Position numbers and translations under genes: made by a program. A stretch of 64,000 bases of DNA from Flavobacteriales bacterium (GTDB lineage Bacteria > Bacteroidota > Bacteroidia > NS11-12g > UBA9320), in NCBI GenBank assembly GCA_020635455.1, contig JACJZT010000003.1:248001-312000 (forward strand), in the 5' to 3' direction. Of the stretch, positions 27,385-35,910 are shown in pieces (within the stretch, counting starts at the first letter, position 1; each line of letters opens with the position of its first letter). The notes beneath the pieces were generated by a model. That model ran no database searches. It saw nothing but the letters and a program-made list of their open reading frames with translations, and had not been told where the DNA came from.

Positions 27385-29277
27385 ATGAATGAACTTGTTT
27401 TTGAAATAAAAAAACAGATCTCGGATTGCTTTAAAAATTCGTTTGGTGAAGAACTTGAAGCCGGTGCCCTTAAACTGGAAAAAACCGATAAGGACCACAA
27501 GGGTGACTTAACTTTCGTGGTATTTCCTTACCTAAGATTGAGTAAAAAAAATCCTGAACAAACAGCTGAGATCCTTGGAAAATACTTACAGGAACATTGT
27601 ATGGAAATATCTAAATACAATGTTATAAAAGGCTTTCTCAATCTCGAACTTAGTCCTGAATTCTGGCTAAAGGAACTTACAAGCCTTTATGAAGATCCTG
27701 ATCCGGGACAAAACTCTTCGGGAAAAGGCAAATCCGTTATGGTGGAGTTTTCATCGCCGAATACCAATAAACCCTTGCATTTGGGCCATGTCAGGAACAT
27801 AACTCTCGGATATTCGGTTTCCAGAATTCTGGAATTTGCAGGTTACAGGGTCATTAAAGCAAATCTGATAAATGACCGTGGAATACATATTTGCAAAAGC
27901 ATGCTGGCCTGGCAAAAATTTGGTATAGGTGAAACCCCTGAATCGGCAGGAATGAAGGGCGACCACCTGGTTGGAAAATATTATGTTGAATTTGACAGGC
28001 ACTTGCAGGAAGAGGTGAAAGCAATCCAGGTCAGGGTAAATCAAAACGATCTTTCTGACCTAAATGACCAGGTTCAGAGACAAAATCTCATACAACTGCT
28101 TGAGAAACTTAAAGCAGAGAGCGATAACGAAAAAAGAAAGGAAACTGAATCCGAGATCAAGACCCTTATCACCAGGAACACTCAGTTGATGAGCGAAGCA
28201 AATGAAATGTTGCGAAAATGGGAATCCGGAGATGCCGAAACCTTAAAGATCTGGGAAATGATGAATTCGTGGGTTTATAAAGGCTTTGATGAAACCTACA
28301 GGAGAATGGGGGTTAGCTTTGATAAATACTATTACGAGAGCAACACCTATTTGCTTGGTAAAAGAAGCGTAATGGAAGGTTTGGAAATGGGAGTTTTTCA
28401 AAAAGACGAAGACGGTTCGGTTTGGGTTGACCTTACCGAAGAAGGGCTCGACCGCAAAATATTATTAAGGGCCGATGGCACCTCCGTATACATGACCCAG
28501 GACATCGGTACTGCCCAGATGAAATACGACGATGCACATATGGATCATTCAGTATATGTGGTCGGTAATGAACAGGATTACCATTTTAAAGTATTAAAAC
28601 TTATTCTTAAAAAACTTAACAAACCTTATGCAGATGGAGTTTATCACTTAAGTTACGGAATGGTGGACCTTCCTCATGGAAAAATGAAAAGCAGAGAAGG
28701 TACGGTAGTTGATGCCGATGAACTTATGCAAAGTATGTATCAATCGGCAAAACAAATTACCATGGATCTGGGCAAAACCGAAGGTTTGGCGCCTTCAGAA
28801 CTTGAGTTGTTGTATGAAACCATCGCACAAGGAGCATTAAAGTATTTTCTTTTGAAAGTGGACCCGGTAAAAAGAATGTTGTTCAATCCTGAAGAATCGA
28901 TCGATTTTCAGGGAAATACCGGACCTTTTATTCAATATACCTATGCAAGGATACGATCGATACTCAGAAATACTAACGATTCCTTCAAGGTAAGTGAAAA
29001 AGCTCCTTTAATGGAAGTTGAAAAGGAATTGCTGGCTCTTCTTTCTTCCTTTTCCCAAAAGTCTGAACAGGCCGCAATTGAATACAATCCTGCATTAATT
29101 GCCAATTTTATCTATGAGGTTGCCAGATCCTTCAACCGGCTTTACCATGAAGTTTCCATTCTTGGAGAACAGGATGAAAATATAAAACAAAACCGACTCG
29201 CAATGTGTTCTGTAACTTCAAAAACCATAAAAAACGGAATGGAACTGCTTGGAATAAACGTTCCCGAACGTATGTAA
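27385..29277 (+). CDS. argS: Arginyl-tRNA synthetase
   Basis: ArgS is a class I synthetase that charges tRNA-Arg. The 630-aa protein has the N-terminal Add-1 domain, the HIGH-type motif in SSPNTNKPLHLGHVRN (about 125-140) and a KMSKS-like KMKSREGTVV. The C-terminal DALR anticodon-binding domain follows (QYTYARIRSIL...ISILGEQDE...). An insertion rich in charged residues (about 205-265, QVRVNQNDLSDLNDQVQR) is longer than in E. coli ArgS but occurs in related phyla. Confidence 0.97.
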   Translation: MNELVFEIKKQISDCFKNSFGEELEAGALKLEKTDKDHKGDLTFVVFPYLRLSKKNPEQTAEILGKYLQEHCMEISKYNVIKGFLNLELSPEFWLKELTSLYEDPDPGQNSSGKGKSVMVEFSSPNTNKPLHLGHVRNITLGYSVSRILEFAGYRVIKANLINDRGIHICKSMLAWQKFGIGETPESAGMKGDHLVGKYYVEFDRHLQEEVKAIQVRVNQNDLSDLNDQVQRQNLIQLLEKLKAESDNEKRKETESEIKTLITRNTQLMSEANEMLRKWESGDAETLKIWEMMNSWVYKGFDETYRRMGVSFDKYYYESNTYLLGKRSVMEGLEMGVFQKDEDGSVWVDLTEEGLDRKILLRADGTSVYMTQDIGTAQMKYDDAHMDHSVYVVGNEQDYHFKVLKLILKKLNKPYADGVYHLSYGMVDLPHGKMKSREGTVVDADELMQSMYQSAKQITMDLGKTEGLAPSELELLYETIAQGALKYFLLKVDPVKRMLFNPEESIDFQGNTGPFIQYTYARIRSILRNTNDSFKVSEKAPLMEVEKELLALLSSFSQKSEQAAIEYNPALIANFIYEVARSFNRLYHEVSILGEQDENIKQNRLAMCSVTSKTIKNGMELLGINVPERM

Positions 29278-29284
29278 ATTGGAT

Positions 29285-29446
29285 ATGCTAAAAAAGGAAA
29301 GGACGGACGACTATTATTTTAACGAAAAAGGACTATTGGTCTTTACAAAAGAATTTCATCTTAAAAGAGGCTTTTGTTGCGGAAATAAATGTTTGCATTG
29401 CCCTTTCGGCCATGAGAATGTTCCGGAAATATCAAGATCCAATTAA
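29285..29446 (+). CDS. DUF5522 family small Cys-rich protein
   Basis: This 53-aa protein starts with ATG at 29285, eight bases after argS. It has the conserved core RGFCCGNKCLHCPFGH, four cysteines that could bind a metal, and YYFNEKGLLVFTKEFHLKRG before it. This matches the DUF5522 family; the function is unknown. It is probably co-transcribed with argS. Its last four bases overlap the end of the convergent K+ channel gene. Confidence 0.8.
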   Translation: MLKKERTDDYYFNEKGLLVFTKEFHLKRGFCCGNKCLHCPFGHENVPEISRSN

Positions 29447-30165
29447 GACTCCTTTTTTTCCTGAGGTTCCTCACCAAAATATCCCTTGCTGATCATTTTG
29501 TTCGAAAAGAAATTAATGAACAGAACCACAAAGGATAAAAAGATCAGGGCCTGAGAACACATCAGCACCTTACCGATGAAGGTAACCGGATAATAATCGC
29601 CATAACCTATGGTGGAGAGGGTTGCAAAACTGTAGTAAATGGGGTCGAACCAATGTTTGAATTCCATATTCAGGTAATGACCGTGACTATAGATCACTGC
29701 AAAGGCAAAAGCAATTTCGAGATAATTGAAGAACAAAAGCATGATTGACCTTTTATACGAACTTGGATTCGAAATAATGTCCGAAGCGAAGATCAACGTA
29801 GGAACGTACAGGAGTGTTTCTATCAAAAAGTAAAGGACCAGCCCAAGCAGGATGTGATCCGATTGATATCCTTTATAAACGATCATAAAGGCAAACATGA
29901 CCTTAAACAAAATGAAAACATCCATCACGATTGCCTGAACCTGGTAACCAAATCGGGCAAACAGGTGTTTTATATAAATGCCCGGAAACAAAAACTGTGA
30001 AGCTGCCAAAAACAATCTGAGCAATTTTTCAATTCCAACGTCATCCTGATGATCGTTGTTCCAGATTCCTTTGATGTTTTCGATCCTTTGCTGCAAAACC
30101 CGTTTAACATTTTTCTTCCGGGTCGGGTTTTCGTTTATTACGAATTTTTGAATGATCTTTTTCAA
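29443..30165 (-). CDS. Two-pore-domain-type K+ channel protein
   Basis: This 240-aa membrane protein has a basic, soluble N-terminus (about 1-50) and about five hydrophobic segments. The selectivity filter TIGYGDYYP is at about residues 185-193, preceded by the pore helix IYYSFATLS and followed by the last transmembrane helix. The K+ filter is intact. There is no C-terminal RCK/TrkA domain; the protein ends shortly after the inner helix. Confidence 0.85.
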   Translation of the reverse strand: MKKIIQKFVINENPTRKKNVKRVLQQRIENIKGIWNNDHQDDVGIEKLLRLFLAASQFLFPGIYIKHLFARFGYQVQAIVMDVFILFKVMFAFMIVYKGYQSDHILLGLVLYFLIETLLYVPTLIFASDIISNPSSYKRSIMLLFFNYLEIAFAFAVIYSHGHYLNMEFKHWFDPIYYSFATLSTIGYGDYYPVTFIGKVLMCSQALIFLSFVVLFINFFSNKMISKGYFGEEPQEKKES

Positions 30166-30236
30166 TGAAGGGTGTTATTTGAAAACCGGCACTTCAAAAT
30201 TAACTTTTTTCATTACACAGTTGAATACAAACCTAT

Positions 30237-31916
30237 CTATAATTTAACTCTGCGAAGATCCAGAGAGTTAAATGCGTTGTTTTTCATGTTTTTCACGTTA
30301 TGCCGGATGAGCCGTATGGATTGATCGTAAAACATAGGGATCACGGGGCTTTCCTTTAAGAGGATCTTTTCCATTTGCCTGTAAAGGCCTAATTTACCCG
30401 AATCGGTTTTTTCGAGAAATATGGATTCGTAGAGCTTGTCAAAAGTTTCATTTTTAAAATGAAAATAATTGGGACCCGCCGGTGAAAAATTTTTGCTGTA
30501 AAAACAAGCCAGATAATTCTCGGCATCAGGATAATCGGCTATCCATGAACCTCTGAAAAAATTGAGTCTGTTGTTTGATTTTTCGTCCTTTAAAAAAGAT
30601 GCCGGCTGAACCTCAATGGCAAGGTCCAAACCCAGGTTCTTAAGATCTTTCTGAACAAAGAGACAAATGTCGAGATAATCTTTGGTGGTGTACAAAACGA
30701 GTTTCCGCTTTAATAATTCCGGCGGCACCTTTTTTAGCAATTCCTTTGCTTTGGAAGGATCGAATGCCCATTCATCTCCGGCTTCCGGGCTGTAACCCGG
30801 CAATCCTGCAGGAATAAAACCACCATCGGCTGCATGTCCGATGTTGTTGCGCAGATGTTTTATGATGTCTTTTTTGTTTATTCCCAACTGGATGGCTTGC
30901 CTTAGATATACGTTGCTAAACGAATGATCCCGTGAAGCAGGCAGATCAGGGTCTACCAGAAAAGCAAGGTATTCTGTATTCAGAAATGGAGTTACCAGAG
31001 TGGTAAACTGGTCTTTATATTTTGATTTCAGACTGCCATCCTTTTCAATGATTTCGTCTTTGAAAGTGCTTTCCAATCCATTGAAAAAATCCAGATTCCC
31101 TTGCAAAAACTCCAGAAAAGCCGCCTGCTTATCTCCAAGGAATGAAATTGCAACCGCATCAATATAGGGTAACTTCTCTTGTCCTTCCCTTTCAAAATAA
31201 TCTTCGTTTTTAAGGAAGATCAATTTTACTTCTTCATTCCATTGTTTAAACCTGAAGGGGCCGGTGCCCACCGGATGCCTGCCGAAGTCCTTTCCAAACT
31301 TCAAAGCTGCCTCTTCCGGCACAATGTAACAATAGGGCATTGTAAGAAGTCCGAGAAACGGAGGAAATGGTTTTGTCAACCTTATGCTTAATGTACTGTC
31401 ATTCAAAGCCGTAAAAGGAGAATCACCAACTTTGTCGTTAAAGATCCAGGCGCCGGGTGATGCAGTTTTGCTGTCCATGATGCGATTGAAAGAATAAACC
31501 ACATCTTTTGCCACAACCTTTCTCCGGTGGTTCTTAAATTCCGAAAAGACCTCCTTGTTTATGTGGAAAAATACATCCCCTCTCAAATGAAAGGTATAAA
31601 GTGTCCCGTCGTCGGAAATTTCCCAGTTTTGGGCAATGCAGGGGATCACGTTCAGATTGCTGTCGAGCTGCACCAATCCGTTAAACAATTGACCTACCGC
31701 CCACATATTGTCCTGTGTTCTTGCAAAGGCAGGATCGAGCGAAGTAATTCCATTATCTGTATTGTATCTGAACACCGTTCGATGTCCAATTGACTGATTA
31801 TCAGAATTGCAGGAAGTTAACACCAAAACAATGTGAATAAGTAGTGGAAACCTGTTAAAATCTATTGAGCCTTTGAAAATAGATTTGAACCTGATATAAA
31901 CAATGCGAAGAATCAA
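30237..31916 (-). CDS. Extracellular solute-binding lipoprotein, family 5 (peptide-type)
   Basis: The 559-aa protein matches SBP family 5 (OppA/DppA-like) binding proteins of ABC importers. Signatures include SLDPAFARTQDNMWAVGQLFNGLV, the WEISDDGTLYTFHLRGDVFFH stretch, and HPVGTGPFRFKQW. A hydrophobic segment ends in the lipobox VLTSC (Cys about 36). No ATG exists before the lipobox; the only good start is TTG at 31916, which shares its outer base with the ATG of the divergent hydrolase gene (CAATG at 31914-31918). No permease genes are adjacent. Confidence 0.85.
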   Translation of the reverse strand: MILRIVYIRFKSIFKGSIDFNRFPLLIHIVLVLTSCNSDNQSIGHRTVFRYNTDNGITSLDPAFARTQDNMWAVGQLFNGLVQLDSNLNVIPCIAQNWEISDDGTLYTFHLRGDVFFHINKEVFSEFKNHRRKVVAKDVVYSFNRIMDSKTASPGAWIFNDKVGDSPFTALNDSTLSIRLTKPFPPFLGLLTMPYCYIVPEEAALKFGKDFGRHPVGTGPFRFKQWNEEVKLIFLKNEDYFEREGQEKLPYIDAVAISFLGDKQAAFLEFLQGNLDFFNGLESTFKDEIIEKDGSLKSKYKDQFTTLVTPFLNTEYLAFLVDPDLPASRDHSFSNVYLRQAIQLGINKKDIIKHLRNNIGHAADGGFIPAGLPGYSPEAGDEWAFDPSKAKELLKKVPPELLKRKLVLYTTKDYLDICLFVQKDLKNLGLDLAIEVQPASFLKDEKSNNRLNFFRGSWIADYPDAENYLACFYSKNFSPAGPNYFHFKNETFDKLYESIFLEKTDSGKLGLYRQMEKILLKESPVIPMFYDQSIRLIRHNVKNMKNNAFNSLDLRRVKL

Positions 31917-32599
31917 TGCTTAACGTTACGTATTACGGACATAGTTGTTTTTTGGTGGAGACCGGCGGAAGCAAAATATTGTTTGATCCTTTTATTTCTC
32001 CCAATGAACTTGCAAAAGAAATAAATTTAGATGGCATTTCCTGTGATTATATTTTTGTAAGTCATGGGCATCCGGATCATATTGCCGACCTTGAATACCT
32101 CGGAAAAAAACTCGATTGCACCATAGTGAGCAGCTTCGAAATATGTAATTGGATCAGTGATAAAGGAATTAAAAAGGTCCATTCCATGAATTTAGGCGGA
32201 GAATGGGATTTTAATTTCGGCAGGGTTAAAATGGTTTATGCAGCACACTCCAATTCACTTCCTGATGGAACCTATGGCGGAACGGCCTCAGGTTTTGTGT
32301 TCAAAAACACAGAAACGTGTTTTTATTACGCCGGAGATACTGCACTTACGAACGATATGAATCTGATACCTTTAAAATTTAATCTTGATCTGGCATTTTT
32401 GCCCATTGGCAATAATTATACCATGAGTGCAGAAGATGCCGCTTTAGCAACAGATTTTATTAAATGCAAAAAGATCATTGGCATGCATTACGATACCTTC
32501 GGTTTCATCAAGATCGATCATCAGAAGGCACTTGAAAGTTTTAAGGCAAAGGGTGCAAACCTCACCTTGATGGGAATTGGTGAAACAGCAAACTTTTAA
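31916..32599 (+). CDS. UPF0173 metal-dependent hydrolase (MBL fold)
   Basis: The 227-aa protein is a stand-alone metallo-beta-lactamase-fold hydrolase of the UPF0173 family. The metal motif is SHGHPDHIAD, with further ligands in AAHSNS, YAGDTAL and GMHYDTF. The substrate is unknown. It starts head-to-head with the peptide-binding lipoprotein gene with a one-base overlap of start codons, so each promoter must lie inside the other gene. Confidence 0.9.
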   Translation: MLNVTYYGHSCFLVETGGSKILFDPFISPNELAKEINLDGISCDYIFVSHGHPDHIADLEYLGKKLDCTIVSSFEICNWISDKGIKKVHSMNLGGEWDFNFGRVKMVYAAHSNSLPDGTYGGTASGFVFKNTETCFYYAGDTALTNDMNLIPLKFNLDLAFLPIGNNYTMSAEDAALATDFIKCKKIIGMHYDTFGFIKIDHQKALESFKAKGANLTLMGIGETANF

Positions 32600-32643
32600 C
32601 TGTTAACTTTAAAAAAAAAACAATTACTACAATACATTAATAA

Positions 32644-33444
32644 ATGGGAAAAATAATCAGTATAGCAAATCAAAAAGGTGGCGTAGGTAAAACCACCACC
32701 GCCATAAACCTTTCTTCTGCTCTGGCACTTCTTGAATTCAAAACCCTTTTGGTAGATGCCGACCCACAGGCCAATTCAACTTCCGGTATTGGTTTTGATC
32801 CCAAAAACATTAAGATCGGGTTATACGAATCACTTTTACAGGATCTTAATCCGAAAGACATTATCCTAAATACCACTAACGAGTATCTTCACCTTTTCCC
32901 CGCTAACATCGATCTGGTAGGAGCCGAAATTGAATTGGTAGATATGCCGAACCGGGAAAAACTCATGAGCCGGATCTTAAATCGCGTGAAAGATGATTAC
33001 GATTTCATTATCATTGATTGCTCACCTTCGTTAGGACTGATCACTACAAATTCCCTCACCGCATCTGACTCGGTAATCATACCGGTTCAATGCGAGTTCT
33101 TTGCCCTGGAGGGATTGGGCAAATTACTCAATACCATTAAAATTGTTCAAAGAAGCATAAACCCCAAACTTGAGATTGAAGGTATTTTACTGACCATGTA
33201 CGACATGCGACTCAGACTTAGCAACCAGGTAGTTGATGAAGTAAAAACCCATTTTCAACAATTGGTTTTTGATACCATTATACAAAGAAATGTAAAATTG
33301 GGTGAGGCACCCAGTTTTGGGGTATCCGTGATCGAGCATGATGCCGAGAGCAAGGGAAGTATAAATTATCTCAATCTGGCGCGCGAAATATTGCAGAACA
33401 ACGGTCTCACCCGCATGCAGGAAACGGAGAAGGTGTTATCATGA
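32644..33444 (+). CDS. parA: Chromosome partitioning ATPase ParA (Soj)
   Basis: The 266-aa deviant-Walker ATPase works with ParB and parS sites to segregate the chromosome origin. The P-loop is KGGVGKTTTAINL with the signature Lys (residues 10-16), Walker A' is LLVDADPQANST and Walker B is IIIDCSPSLGLIT. The length without an N-terminal HTH is the chromosomal Soj type. It overlaps parB by 4 bp. The presence of parAB suggests, but does not show, proximity to the origin. Confidence 0.95.
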   Translation: MGKIISIANQKGGVGKTTTAINLSSALALLEFKTLLVDADPQANSTSGIGFDPKNIKIGLYESLLQDLNPKDIILNTTNEYLHLFPANIDLVGAEIELVDMPNREKLMSRILNRVKDDYDFIIIDCSPSLGLITTNSLTASDSVIIPVQCEFFALEGLGKLLNTIKIVQRSINPKLEIEGILLTMYDMRLRLSNQVVDEVKTHFQQLVFDTIIQRNVKLGEAPSFGVSVIEHDAESKGSINYLNLAREILQNNGLTRMQETEKVLS

Positions 33445-34352
33445 ACAATCCGATTAAAAAAAGAAATGCGCTTGGTAGAGGATTAAGTGCATTATTGGAA
33501 AGTGCTGATACCGATGCATCTTCCATCGAACCAAAAGTGTTGAACTCGGTTGCCAGCATAAGCATTGGTCAGATCGAAGCGAATCCTTTTCAGCCTCGTA
33601 CCGAATTTGATGAAGACGGCATTAACGAGTTATCGGAAAGCATAAAAGTTCATGGAATAATACAACCCATTACGGTTCGCAAGATCGGTTTCGAAAAATA
33701 CCAGATCATCTCCGGAGAAAGGCGCACAAGGGCTTCTATTCTGGCAGGATTGACCGAAATACCGGCGTACATAAGGGTGGCCAATGATCAGGAAATGCTC
33801 GAAATGGCCATCATTGAGAACATTCAACGCGAGGAGTTGAATCCGGTAGAAATTGCCCTAAGTTATAAGCGCTTACTTGAAGAGTGCAATCTTAAGCAGG
33901 AAGAATTGGGTGAGAGAGTGGGAAAAAACCGAACCACCGTTAACAATTACCTTCGTCTATTAAAACTTCCCGACGAAATTCAACTTGGTTTAAAAAACAA
34001 CAAGATATCAATGGGTCATGCAAGAGCTCTCATAAATATAGCCGAGCCTGATTGGCAGATGGAAATATACCAAAGGGTAATAACCGAAGGTTTGTCTGTA
34101 AGGGCCGTAGAAAATCTGGTAAAAAAAGGAAAGCCAAAACCCGGTACTAACAAAAGAACAAAAGAATCGGTTTCGGATCAACAACACTTGCCGGTTTCGA
34201 ACGATTTTGATGAATACAAGAATTTTGGTGACATGATCGCCCGGAAATTCAAGGCAAACGTCGATATAAAACCATTAGGCGGAGAGAAGGGTAGCATTGT
34301 AATTGAATTCGAGAACAGAAGTCACTTCAAGGAGATCCTTAAACTTCTGTAA
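33441..34352 (+). CDS. parB: Chromosome partitioning protein ParB
   Basis: The 303-aa protein has the short N-terminal ParA-contact segment (NALGRGLSALLE), the CTPase/ParB box with GERRTRAS, and the helix-turn-helix LKQEELGERVGKNRTTVNNYLRLL. A C-terminal dimerisation region follows after a charged linker (about 225-255). It is translated from an ATGA overlap with parA. I did not find an obvious TGTTTCACGTGAAACA-type parS in the window. Confidence 0.95.
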   Translation: MNNPIKKRNALGRGLSALLESADTDASSIEPKVLNSVASISIGQIEANPFQPRTEFDEDGINELSESIKVHGIIQPITVRKIGFEKYQIISGERRTRASILAGLTEIPAYIRVANDQEMLEMAIIENIQREELNPVEIALSYKRLLEECNLKQEELGERVGKNRTTVNNYLRLLKLPDEIQLGLKNNKISMGHARALINIAEPDWQMEIYQRVITEGLSVRAVENLVKKGKPKPGTNKRTKESVSDQQHLPVSNDFDEYKNFGDMIARKFKANVDIKPLGGEKGSIVIEFENRSHFKEILKLL

Positions 34353-34370
34353 AACTAAATTTAATTTGGT

Positions 34371-34400
34371 TTTGTATTTATAAAATGCGGTTTAATTTTG
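34371..34400 (+). promoter_or_regulatory. Promoter of the DUF5683 gene
   Basis: TTTG (34371-34374), 18 nt, then TAATTTTG (34393-34400), matching the Bacteroidota -33/-7 consensus. The -7 box ends 10 nt before the ATG at 34411. Despite the parAB context the gene therefore has its own promoter. Confidence 0.55.
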
Positions 34401-34410
34401 CCGCGCGCAA

Positions 34411-34953
34411 ATGGCCATCCGACTTTTTACCATCCTTTTATTTATCAGCCTGTCCTTTAATAGTCTGGCTCAAAAAAACACGGGAAGTAAAGATTCAGTA
34501 CGTCGGTTAAACCCGGCTAAAGCTGCACTGTATTCTGCAATCCTTCCGGGTGCAGGACAAATTTACAATGGTAAAGCCTGGAAGTCGGTAATTATTTATG
34601 CAGGTTTTGCAGGGATTACATCTGCATTTATATTCAACCAAAGAGAATTTAAAAGTTATCAGCATGCCGTAGACGTAAGGTACGACACTTTGGCTTCAAC
34701 CGTTGATACCAAATATCCAAGTTTAACGGATGGAACCGTGGTTAGTCTTCGCGATTATCACCGCAGAAACCGCGACATTTCCATACTGGCTTTTGCCGCC
34801 TTTTACGCCTTAAATATTATTGACGCCAACGTTGATGCACACTTACAGGAATTTTCGATCAACAAGGACCTGAGCATGAGGTGGAGACCAACGATATCAT
34901 TTCCGGGAATGCGAAACTCCGCTTCCGGTATTCATTTGACATTTACATTTTAA
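34411..34953 (+). CDS. DUF5683 domain-containing exported protein
   Basis: The 180-aa protein has a signal peptide ending NSLAQ, then the DUF5683 core AALYSAILPGAGQIYNGKAWKSVIIYAGFAG with two hydrophobic segments, a central polar stretch and a hydrophobic SILAFAAFYALNIIDANVDAHL. It follows parAB in many Bacteroidota. It is probably envelope-localised; the function is unknown. Confidence 0.85.
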   Translation: MAIRLFTILLFISLSFNSLAQKNTGSKDSVRRLNPAKAALYSAILPGAGQIYNGKAWKSVIIYAGFAGITSAFIFNQREFKSYQHAVDVRYDTLASTVDTKYPSLTDGTVVSLRDYHRRNRDISILAFAAFYALNIIDANVDAHLQEFSINKDLSMRWRPTISFPGMRNSASGIHLTFTF

Positions 34954-34971
34954 AGAAATATATACAGAAAC

Positions 34972-35859
34972 ATGAAGAACATTACAGTTATAGGATCAGG
35001 AACCATGGGAAACGGGATTGCCCACGTTTTTGCTCAAAACAATTACTCCGTATCCCTTGTCGATGTCAATCCGGCCGCTTTAGAGAAAGCACTCGCCAAT
35101 ATCAGCAAAAATTTCGACCGGCAAATTGCCAAAGGAAACGTGAGCGAAGATCAGAAAGCTCAGGCACTGGCAAATATTACCACTTTCACTTCCATGGCCG
35201 AAGGGATCAAAGATGCAGAGTTGGCAATTGAAGCTGCAACTGAAAACGAAAACATTAAGCTGAAGATATTTAAAGAAATGGACGATCTTGCTCCGGCGGG
35301 ATGCCTGCTGGCGAGCAATACTTCTTCAATTTCCATAACCAAATTGGCGGCAAAAACCAAACGCCCCGGCAAAGTGATCGGAATGCATTTTATGAACCCG
35401 GTTCCTATGATGAAACTGGTGGAGGTGATCAATGGTTTTACCACGGACGAGGAGGTAACCAAAACCATCATTGAAACGGCTGAAAACATAGGTAAGATCA
35501 CTGCCCTTTCCATGGATTATCCGGGTTTCATTGCGAACCGCCTTTTAATGCCTATGATCAATGAAGCCATACATACACTTCATGAAGGTGTTGGCGGCGT
35601 TGAAGACATTGATAACATAATGAAACTTGGTATGGCTCATCCCATGGGACCTCTGCAACTGGCTGATTTCATCGGACTGGATGTTTGCCACAGCATCATG
35701 ACCGTATTGTACAGAGGGTTCGGAAATCCAAAGTATGTTCCCTGTCCACTTCTGACCAATATGGTTGCTTCAAAAAGCCTTGGTAAAAAAACCGGTGAAG
35801 GGTTTTACAATTATACCCATGGTGGTAAGGATCTGGTGGTTAGCAGCAGGTTTAAATAA
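34972..35859 (+). CDS. 3-hydroxybutyryl-CoA dehydrogenase
   Basis: The 295-aa single-domain 3-hydroxyacyl-CoA dehydrogenase (PaaH/Hbd type) oxidises or forms 3-hydroxybutyryl-CoA with NAD(P). The Rossmann motif is VIGSGTMGNGIAHVFAQ, the catalytic His is in GMHFMNPVPMMKLVEVI, and the C-terminal domain contains DYPGFIANRLLMPMINEAI. It lies 18 bp after DUF5683 and could share its transcript. Confidence 0.92.
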   Translation: MKNITVIGSGTMGNGIAHVFAQNNYSVSLVDVNPAALEKALANISKNFDRQIAKGNVSEDQKAQALANITTFTSMAEGIKDAELAIEAATENENIKLKIFKEMDDLAPAGCLLASNTSSISITKLAAKTKRPGKVIGMHFMNPVPMMKLVEVINGFTTDEEVTKTIIETAENIGKITALSMDYPGFIANRLLMPMINEAIHTLHEGVGGVEDIDNIMKLGMAHPMGPLQLADFIGLDVCHSIMTVLYRGFGNPKYVPCPLLTNMVASKSLGKKTGEGFYNYTHGGKDLVVSSRFK

Positions 35860-35910
35860 GATTTCTCCTAAATGTGGTGTTGAATAAGGAATTGCTTATT
35901 GTGCAGTTTT

